From Deltaproteobacteria bacterium (GTDB lineage Bacteria; JACQOV01): a stretch of DNA of 39,188 nt. Position numbers and translations under genes: made by a program. Under the pieces are notes generated by a model that ran no database searches, was not told the DNA's origin, and worked only from the letters and a program-made list of their open reading frames with translations. Numbering within the stretch: position 1 is the first letter of the stretch; each line of letters starts with the position of its first letter. The stretch lies in the NCBI GenBank assembly GCA_016202395.1, contig JACQOV010000100.1, positions 1-39,188 on the forward strand, given 5' to 3'. Below are positions 33,844 to 39,188 of the stretch, in pieces.

Positions 33844-34891
33844 TTTACATAAGAAGTGGGGGAGGTCGTTGGGGTTGGCTCTTGTTGTCAGCGCTTCTGT
33901 GTCGTCAGCGCAGACATCCGCGCCGAAGTATATCCTTAAACTGGGGGCGGTGACCCCTCCGGGGACCTCCCAGGCTCGAGTAGAGCAGAGAATAGCCGAT
34001 CGGATTGATGAAGCAACCCAAGGGGAGGTGAAGGCGGTTTGGTATTTCGGGGCGATTTTGGGGGATGATATTGAGATGGTTCGAAAGGCGAGGTTGGGGC
34101 AACTCGATGGAGGGGGTTGGGTGGAATCGGGATTGTCTGAGATCGCTAGGGAGGTGATGTTGTTGGGAACCCCCTTTTTCTTTAACTTTACACTGAATGA
34201 TTATTCGGAGGCGCTTTGCACCCTGGATGGATCTCTTCCCTCGTATCAGAGGCTTTTTGAACGGAAGGGATTTGTTCTGGTGGATTGGTTTCCATTGGGG
34301 GGGCTCTTTTTCATGTCCAAACAACCGTTTCAGAGCCTTAAAGACGTTGAGAATTTAAAATTTTGGAGTTGGAGCGGTTACCCCATGTTTCAACCGATTT
34401 TCGATGCGCTGGGGGTGAAAAATCAGGTGAGTTTATCGCTCACCGAGGTTTTACCCGCTTTGCAAACGGGGATGATCGATGCCACCGTGGCCATACCGTT
34501 TGGTTTTGTGAGTCTCCAATGGTACACCGAGCAGAGGTATATCTTGGACTTTCCCATTTCGTTCCTGAATGCGGCCGTGGTGTTGAAAAAATCTTCCCTT
34601 GAAAAGATTCCGCCTCCCTTGCAAGAGAAAGTGCTTCAAGCCATCCGTGAGACAAGGAAAGAATGGCTTGAAGTGGATATGGAAGGAAACGGGAAGATAT
34701 TCCAAGCCCTGTTGGACTATGGGATCCAACCGATCCGAAACCCCGAGCTAATGGAGCAGGTTAAAAAGAGGACGGAGGGGGTTGCGAAGGGCATGACAGG
34801 AAAATATTGGTCTCAGGAATTTTACGACCAGATGGTGGGCCTTCGTGATCAATGTCGCGCGTTACGATCGGGTCCAGAAGCGGTGGAGTAA
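33830..34891 (+). CDS. TRAP substrate-binding protein, TatP/DctP type, copy 1
   Basis: The 353-residue product has a signal peptide (cleavage near SSAQ-TS) and the DctP two-lobe fold: LKLGAVTPPGTS at strand 1, FGAILGDDIEMVRKARLGQLDGGGW, LTEVLPALQTGMIDATVAIP, and the long helical C-terminus. At the position of the usual carboxylate-binding LKIR, it reads LKFW. It has only two Cys in the mature chain, C130 and C342. It starts inside the tatT end. It belongs with copies 2 and 3 in one subfamily. Confidence 0.9.
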   Translation: MSFFSLHKKWGRSLGLALVVSASVSSAQTSAPKYILKLGAVTPPGTSQARVEQRIADRIDEATQGEVKAVWYFGAILGDDIEMVRKARLGQLDGGGWVESGLSEIAREVMLLGTPFFFNFTLNDYSEALCTLDGSLPSYQRLFERKGFVLVDWFPLGGLFFMSKQPFQSLKDVENLKFWSWSGYPMFQPIFDALGVKNQVSLSLTEVLPALQTGMIDATVAIPFGFVSLQWYTEQRYILDFPISFLNAAVVLKKSSLEKIPPPLQEKVLQAIRETRKEWLEVDMEGNGKIFQALLDYGIQPIRNPELMEQVKKRTEGVAKGMTGKYWSQEFYDQMVGLRDQCRALRSGPEAVE

Positions 34892-34918
34892 ACAGGATTC
34901 GTCGGGAGGAGGTTCCTG

Positions 34919-35935
34919 TTGAGAATCGGTGTGGTTGGGGCAACGTTTTTATTTTTTGCGATTGCTTCGCAGGCCGTTGCGGATCCAGCCTATGTCATCA
35001 AATTGGGGACCTCTACCCCCGTGGGTACCGAGCAAGCTCGGATCGAGGAAGAGATGGCCCGGGCGATTTATGAAAAGACCTCTGGAAAGGTGAAAGTGGT
35101 GTGGTATATGGGGGCCGTTTTAGGGGACGATGTAGATCAAATACGAAAGACCCATCTGGGGCAGATCGATGGTGGAGGATGGTTAGGGATGGGTTTAACG
35201 CAGATTGTAAAAGAGATAGCTTTATTGGAAAGCCCTTTCTTTTTTAATTTGACACTGGATGATTTCTCTGAGGTGGATTGCACCTTGAAAGGGACGCTCC
35301 CTCTTTATCAAAAGCTTTTTCAGGACAAAGGATTTGTATTGGTCGACTGGTACCAACATGGCCCCGGTTTTTTCCTTTTCAAAAGGCCGGTCGAGAGGCT
35401 GGAAGATTTGCAACAATTTCGAGTTTGGCTGTGGCCGGGGTACCCGGTATTCGAGCAATTCATAAGAGCCGTTGGAATCGGCAATCCGGTTGGAATTCCT
35501 CTTCCTGAGGTTTTAACCTCTCTACAGACGGGGGTCATTGAGACTTCGGCGGGCGCCCCTTTTGCTTTGGTAGCCCTGCAATGGTACACCGAGGCGAATT
35601 ACATTTTTGATACCCCTTTGTTGTTTGTGACGGCGGCTTTAGTAATCAAGAAATCGAAACTCGATGCGATGCCGGAACCGGTGCGGCAACAGGTTTTTGA
35701 TTATCTTCATTCAAGCGCCCCGTCCATGGTGGCCTCTATGAGGAGGGCCGACAAAGTATCCTACGAACAATTGATCCAACACGGCTTGAGGCGTTTCTCG
35801 GATCCTAAGATTCTGGAGGAGGTGAAGAGAAAAAGCCAAAAAGTTTATGAGAACATGATCGGAAAAGATTATTCCCGAGAATTTTACGAGCAAGTGGTCT
35901 CGATCCGAGACCAGTGCCGCGCCACCGTTCATTAA
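34919..35935 (+). CDS. TRAP substrate-binding protein, TatP/DctP type, copy 2
   Basis: The 338-residue paralogue starts TTG at 34919 with GGAGGAGG six bases upstream. A signal peptide (to about AVADP) is followed by VIKLGTSTPVGTEQARIEEEM and YMGAVLGDDVDQIRKTHLGQIDGGGW (quoted in part), then LPEVLTSLQTGVIETS. At the ligand Arg position it reads FRVW. It again has exactly two mature Cys, in the EVDCTLKG and RDQCRA contexts. It lies 27 bases after copy 1 and 4 before copy 3. Confidence 0.9.
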   Translation: MRIGVVGATFLFFAIASQAVADPAYVIKLGTSTPVGTEQARIEEEMARAIYEKTSGKVKVVWYMGAVLGDDVDQIRKTHLGQIDGGGWLGMGLTQIVKEIALLESPFFFNLTLDDFSEVDCTLKGTLPLYQKLFQDKGFVLVDWYQHGPGFFLFKRPVERLEDLQQFRVWLWPGYPVFEQFIRAVGIGNPVGIPLPEVLTSLQTGVIETSAGAPFALVALQWYTEANYIFDTPLLFVTAALVIKKSKLDAMPEPVRQQVFDYLHSSAPSMVASMRRADKVSYEQLIQHGLRRFSDPKILEEVKRKSQKVYENMIGKDYSREFYEQVVSIRDQCRATVH

Positions 35936-35939
35936 AGAT

Positions 35940-37073
35940 ATGAAGATACTTCGAGAAATTTTTGGGCGAGGAATGTTTAGGCGAGGAATTTTTAGGAGAG
36001 AGGTGTTGACCTTAGGGATGGTCTTTGTTTTCCTCGGATCGGCCTTTGCGTTTGCGGAAGAGGGGAGGACTCTTTTAAAGATGGGGATGATTTTGCCTCA
36101 GGGGACCCCTGCGGCCAATCTCATCCTGGAGTTGAAACAGGAGATCTTAAAGAAAACCCAAGGAAAGATTAAGACAGAGTGGTACATGGGGGCGGTGCTT
36201 GGCGATGAAACCGACATGAGACGAAAAGCGATCTTAGATCAGATTCAGGGAGGGGCTTGGACGGTGGGAGGTCTTTCTCCCATTGTTTCGGAGACTCAGT
36301 TGCTCGAAGGCCCGTTCTTTTTTAATTTTACGTTGAGCGATTATCGTGAAGTCGATTGCACTCTTCAGAAATCTTATCCCATCTGGCAAAAGATGTTTAA
36401 AGAGAAGGGGTTTGTTCTGGTGGACTGGTACCAACAAGGCCCCATTTATTTTATTCATAAATCTCCCGCCAATACGATGGAGGATGCCGAGAAATTTAAG
36501 GCTTGGTCTTATCCGGGATATCCGATGTCGGAAGAGATTATGAAAGCGTGGGGAGTCCAAAATCGCATCTCGCTCGGATTGCCTGAGGTTCTTACAGGGT
36601 TACAAACAGGCATCATTGAAACGGCTTATGCCTCTCCCGCCTCTTTGGTTGGATTACAATGGTACACCGAGGTCAATTATATCTTAGGCATTCCGGTGAC
36701 CTTTAGCCCCGTTGGAGTATTGGTGACCCAGAAGGCTTTTGACCGCTTATCCCCTTCCGATCAAAAGATCTTTCTAGAGACCTTTCGATCTAAAACTTCG
36801 CAGGTCACGCAGTCGCTTCGGGAAGCAGATCGATTGGCTTATAAGGGTTTGGTCGAAGGGGAGGGGGCGCCATTAAAGGTATCGGGCAATCCGGAGATCT
36901 TCGCGGAATTGAAAAAAAGGGCGGGAAAGGTTTATGAAAACCTGACAGGAAAGGTTTGGTCTCAGAATTTCTATCAACAAATCGTGTCTATTCGGAATCA
37001 ATGTCGTGCATCGTTAAATGAACCCCTCACCCTTAAACCCTCTCCCCGCTCCGCGGGGAGAGGGAAGGGGTGA
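35940..37073 (+). CDS. TRAP substrate-binding protein, TatP/DctP type, copy 3, tail from a palindrome
   Basis: The 377-residue paralogue matches copies 1 and 2 over its body: LLKMGMILPQGTPAANLI, YMGAVLGDETDM, LPEVLTGLQTGIIETAYASP. The ligand Arg position reads FKAW. Two mature Cys are in EVDCTLQK and RNQCRA. The N-terminal basic region is lengthened by three 15-bp tandem repeats (35961-36005) encoding FGRGM/FRRGI/FRREV. After RNQCRASLN the chain continues ~17 residues (EPLTLKPSPRSAGRGKG) encoded by a palindromic repeat, so its natural stop was probably displaced. Confidence 0.88.
   Translation: MKILREIFGRGMFRRGIFRREVLTLGMVFVFLGSAFAFAEEGRTLLKMGMILPQGTPAANLILELKQEILKKTQGKIKTEWYMGAVLGDETDMRRKAILDQIQGGAWTVGGLSPIVSETQLLEGPFFFNFTLSDYREVDCTLQKSYPIWQKMFKEKGFVLVDWYQQGPIYFIHKSPANTMEDAEKFKAWSYPGYPMSEEIMKAWGVQNRISLGLPEVLTGLQTGIIETAYASPASLVGLQWYTEVNYILGIPVTFSPVGVLVTQKAFDRLSPSDQKIFLETFRSKTSQVTQSLREADRLAYKGLVEGEGAPLKVSGNPEIFAELKKRAGKVYENLTGKVWSQNFYQQIVSIRNQCRASLNEPLTLKPSPRSAGRGKG
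35961..36005 (+). repeat. Three 15-bp tandem repeats in the signal-peptide region of copy 3
   Basis: TTTGGGCGAGGAATG, TTTAGGCGAGGAATT and TTTAGGAGAGAGGTG follow each other without gaps. They are in frame (five codons each) and add FRRG-type positively charged units ahead of the hydrophobic core. Copies 1 and 2 have no such repeats. The pattern suggests slippage expansion; an internal ATG in the first repeat could serve as an alternative start. Confidence 0.7.
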
Positions 37074-37077
37074 GGGG
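37023..37077 (+). repeat. REP-like palindrome inside the 3' end of copy 3
   Basis: Left arm CCCCTCACCC and CCCTCTCCCCGC pair with right arm GCGGGGAGAGGG and GGGGTGAGGGG, separated by short unpaired bases, over 55 bp. This type of CCCTCTCCC/GGGAGAGGG palindrome is widespread as an intergenic repeat in bacteria. Here it supplies the last ~17 codons and the stop (TGA, 37071-37073) of the binding-protein gene, and lies ahead of the next gene's ribosome-binding site. Confidence 0.75.
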
Positions 37078-37099
37078 CGCTGTGGAAGGAGGTTGGATT

Positions 37100-38161
37100 A
37101 TGAAAAGGTGGATGTTGGCTGTTTCGGTTTTTTTCTTTCTCTTTAGCCAGGGAAAGACATTTGCGGGGCCTTGTGAATTTAGGGCTGGGGTTTTGTTCCC
37201 TGAAGGAACCTCCTGGATGAAAAATATCCACAAGATGGAGGAGGAGATTAAGCAAAAAACGAATGGGGAGTGTTCTTTCGTGATCTATACGGGGGGAAGT
37301 CAGGGGGATGAGCCGACCATGCTTCAGAAAATGCGGTTGGGGCAGCTCAACGTGATGATGAGCTCCGGCATGGGGTTGAACAAAATCGACACGGCCATAG
37401 AGGTTCTTGAAAATCCAGGGCTCTATGATATCAGCGCGGGGCTGCCCCGGGCCTATCAAGAGGTCGATTATCTTCATCAAAAGATGCTGCCGGTTTTTCA
37501 GGAGCGGTTTCGCAAGAAAGCGTACGAGCTGGTCGCTCTGGCGAGCCAGGGGTTTATGTACGTTTACACCACCAAATCGGTTAAAACATTCGACGATATG
37601 AAGAAGCTAAAGTTCGAACTCTGGAGCGGGTTGCTGATGAATCAAAAATTGTGCGAAGGATTTAAACTGAATTGCATTCCTGTCAATTTTCCAGAGATAT
37701 TAACCAACTTGCAGACCGGTTTGCTGGACGCGGTTTATCTCAATCCCATGACGCTCGTAGCTCTACAGTGGCACACCGAAGTGAAGTATGTTATCGATAT
37801 GCCGTTGGTTCATGGCATTGGGGGATTCATTGTTACCAAGAGCACGTGGGACAAAGTTCCGCCAGCCCACCAAAAGGTGATTGCCGAGGCGATGCAGAGA
37901 TACCTTCCTGACATTCATGCGGCCAACCGCCGGGATGATCAGGTGGTTGCGGACTCCTTGTTGAAGCAAGGGATTGAAAATATTGCCCCGCCAAAGGAGA
38001 TGAGGGAAAGTTTTCTGACTGATTCCAGGGCGATGCAACAGAAGATGGTGGGAGATCTTTATCCCCAAGAGATTTTGGATCAAGCTCTCGCTCACTTGAA
38101 GGAATTTCGAACGAAGAACCCTCTTCCAGACCAGAGAGGGGCTGGAAATGCGAAGAATTAG
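37100..38161 (+). CDS. TRAP substrate-binding protein, TatP/DctP type, copy 4
   Basis: From the ATG at 37100 (GGAAGGAGG upstream) the protein has 353 residues with a signal peptide ending near TFAG. It belongs to a second subfamily with copy 5: FRAGVLFPEGTSWMKNIHKMEEEI, GGSQGDEPTMLQKMRLGQLN (quoted in part), FPEILTNLQTGLLDAVYLNP. At the ligand Arg position it reads LKFELW. It has four Cys in the mature chain. An upstream in-frame GTG at 37070 falls in the palindrome and is unlikely. Its end overlaps copy 5 by 14 bases. Confidence 0.9.
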   Translation: MKRWMLAVSVFFFLFSQGKTFAGPCEFRAGVLFPEGTSWMKNIHKMEEEIKQKTNGECSFVIYTGGSQGDEPTMLQKMRLGQLNVMMSSGMGLNKIDTAIEVLENPGLYDISAGLPRAYQEVDYLHQKMLPVFQERFRKKAYELVALASQGFMYVYTTKSVKTFDDMKKLKFELWSGLLMNQKLCEGFKLNCIPVNFPEILTNLQTGLLDAVYLNPMTLVALQWHTEVKYVIDMPLVHGIGGFIVTKSTWDKVPPAHQKVIAEAMQRYLPDIHAANRRDDQVVADSLLKQGIENIAPPKEMRESFLTDSRAMQQKMVGDLYPQEILDQALAHLKEFRTKNPLPDQRGAGNAKN

Positions 38162-39149
38162 CAGGTGGCTAGCGATCCTTTGTCTTCCGGTTGTCTCCTT
38201 TGCCGAGCCGGTTCATATCAAATCTGGAGTGCTATTTCCGGAAGGTTCCACCTGGATGAATGCGATCCATCGGGTTGAGAAGGAGATTTATCAAAAAACG
38301 GGAGGAGGGGTCACGTTCACGACCTACGGCGGCGGCGTTCAGGGCGATGAACCGGCGATGCTAAAAAAAATCCATCTAGATCAACTCAACGCAGGCATGT
38401 TTACCAGCGTGGCTCTCTCTAAGATTGATCCTGCCGTCATCGCTTTTGAGCTTCCTCTCCTCTATCAAGAAGGGGATTATCAAGAAGTGGATTATCTCTA
38501 TGAAAAGATGTTCCCCGTTTTTCATCAACGGTTTGCGGAGAGGGGCTATGAGCTTATTCTGTTAGCTGGCCAAGGGTTCATCTATCTCTATACGACAAAG
38601 CCGGTCAAAACCTTTGAGGACTTCCAAAGGCTTAAAATGGAGTTGTGGGGCGGTCATGCCTTTAATAAGGATCTGATCGATGCGTTTGGGTTGACTGGGG
38701 TGCCGGTGGCTTTTCCCGAAATTTTAACCAGTTTGCAGACCGGACTTCTAGAGGTTGTTTTTGCTCCCCCCTTGGCGATGGTCTCTTTGCAGTGGAATAC
38801 GGAAGTGAAATATGCTATGGATATGCCTGTGATTCATGGGGTGGCCGGAATTGTTGTGAACAAGAAAACGTGGGATCGGATTCCAAAGGTCGATCAAGAG
38901 GTCTTTCGGAAGGCTTTTCAGAGGAGTATTCCCCCGCTCCAGGAAACGGCTCGGCGGGATGATAAGGTTGTGTGGGAGGCTCTTCCGGGGCAGGGGATCC
39001 AGATCCTTTCCATCGATGAATCGGTCAGAACTCAATTTGAGGAGAAATCTAAAAAGATGTGGAAAGATTTGGTGGGGAAGTACTATCCACAGTCGATTTT
39101 AGATCAAATGCTCGGCTATTTGAAAGAGTACCGAGCCAAGGTTCAGTAA
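38148..39149 (+). CDS. TRAP substrate-binding protein, TatP/DctP type, copy 5
   Basis: The 333-residue paralogue has a short signal peptide (to about SFA-EP) and is close to copy 4: IKSGVLFPEGSTWMNAIHRVEKEI, GGGVQGDEPAMLKKIHLDQLN (quoted in part), FPEILTSLQTGLLEVVFAPP, MDMPVIHGVAGIVVNKKTW. At the ligand Arg position it reads LKMELW. The mature chain has no Cys. It starts inside copy 4 and is the last gene seen; the TRAP membrane subunits may follow beyond the window. Confidence 0.9.
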   Translation: MRRISRWLAILCLPVVSFAEPVHIKSGVLFPEGSTWMNAIHRVEKEIYQKTGGGVTFTTYGGGVQGDEPAMLKKIHLDQLNAGMFTSVALSKIDPAVIAFELPLLYQEGDYQEVDYLYEKMFPVFHQRFAERGYELILLAGQGFIYLYTTKPVKTFEDFQRLKMELWGGHAFNKDLIDAFGLTGVPVAFPEILTSLQTGLLEVVFAPPLAMVSLQWNTEVKYAMDMPVIHGVAGIVVNKKTWDRIPKVDQEVFRKAFQRSIPPLQETARRDDKVVWEALPGQGIQILSIDESVRTQFEEKSKKMWKDLVGKYYPQSILDQMLGYLKEYRAKVQ

Positions 39150-39165
39150 ATCAAGGCTCAACAAA

Positions 39166-39183
39166 TGATTATAAAAATAATCA
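39166..39183. repeat. Short dyad at the right edge
   Basis: TGATTAT-AAAA-ATAATCA is a perfect 7-bp inverted repeat, 17 bases after the last stop. It could be an operator, a weak terminator stem, or the outer arm of a further element cut by the window edge. The sequence alone does not decide. Confidence 0.4.
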
Positions 39184-39188
39184 ACAAA

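Noticed and set aside
37070..37099. GTG at 37070 as the start of binding-protein copy 4
   Set aside because: It lies in the palindromic repeat without a ribosome-binding site and would put ten unrelated residues before a normal signal peptide; the ATG at 37100 has GGAAGGAGG upstream.
1..39188. tRNA genes, rRNA genes, CRISPR arrays, phage or integrase genes
   Set aside because: I saw no cloverleaf with the T-loop sequence, no rRNA stretch, no regularly spaced direct repeats and no recombinase or phage frame in any region.

Overview
The window looks like the chromosome of a diderm (Gram-negative) bacterium of roughly 50% G+C. It carries a lipid A-type acyltransferase, an outer-membrane porin ending in an aromatic residue, and a TRAP-linked lipoprotein. 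The ribosomal block has the standard bacterial S10-spc-alpha order, with zinc-binding (multi-Cys) versions of S14, S4, L24, L36 and adenylate kinase and without rpmD (L30). I cannot name the species. Gene content is compatible with an uncultured lineage of deltaproteobacterial grade, but that is only an impression.

Region 1 (1-15211, + strand): the end of tuf, then rpsJ-rplC-rplD-rplW-rplB-rpsS-rplV-rpsC-rplP-rpmC-rpsQ-rplN-rplX-rplE-rpsZ-rpsH-rplF-rplR-rpsE-rplO-secY-adk-map-infA-rpmJ-rpsM-rpsK-rpsD-rpoA-rplQ. A TlpA-like thioredoxin (15201-16085) overlaps rplQ. Two palindromic elements of equal length (126 bp) with a related GTAC-containing core sit between rplB/rpsS and rpsD/rpoA.

Region 2 (16111-22434, + strand): an iron and extracytoplasmic electron-transfer operon headed by a fur-family regulator with a perfect 7-1-7 dyad just before its start. 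It is followed by apbE (flavin transferase), a porin, an FMN-binding protein with the SGATLT flavinylation motif, a small His-containing four-helix membrane protein, and a cytochrome c-FTR1 iron permease fusion. A plausible reading is: porin entry of iron, redox handling in the periplasm by covalent FMN and heme, import by FTR1, all repressed by Fur. A GC-rich 130-bp palindrome lies between the porin and FMN-binding genes and is read in frame by the latter.

Region 3 (22435-32668): a histone H1-like tail joined to an EF-Tu domain-2-like barrel (- strand), a LolD/MacB-type ABC ATPase with an FtsX-type permease, a universal stress protein, an unknown membrane protein, then a - strand lipid/envelope cluster (epimerase-like SDR, PlsC-type acyltransferase, a 178-bp palindromic element with perfect 39-bp arms, LpxL/HtrB-type acyltransferase, FabG-like SDR). 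Divergent from it are an SRPBCC protein and CutA.

Region 4 (32669-39188, + strand): a near-consensus sigma-54 promoter in front of a TatT-like lipoprotein and five consecutive DctP/TatP-type TRAP substrate-binding proteins, in two subfamilies (three, then two). All five lack the Arg normally used by TRAP binding proteins to hold a carboxylate. No TRAP membrane subunits are seen before the window ends. This array is the best candidate for an undescribed system; the iron-flavin operon and the palindromic element family come next.
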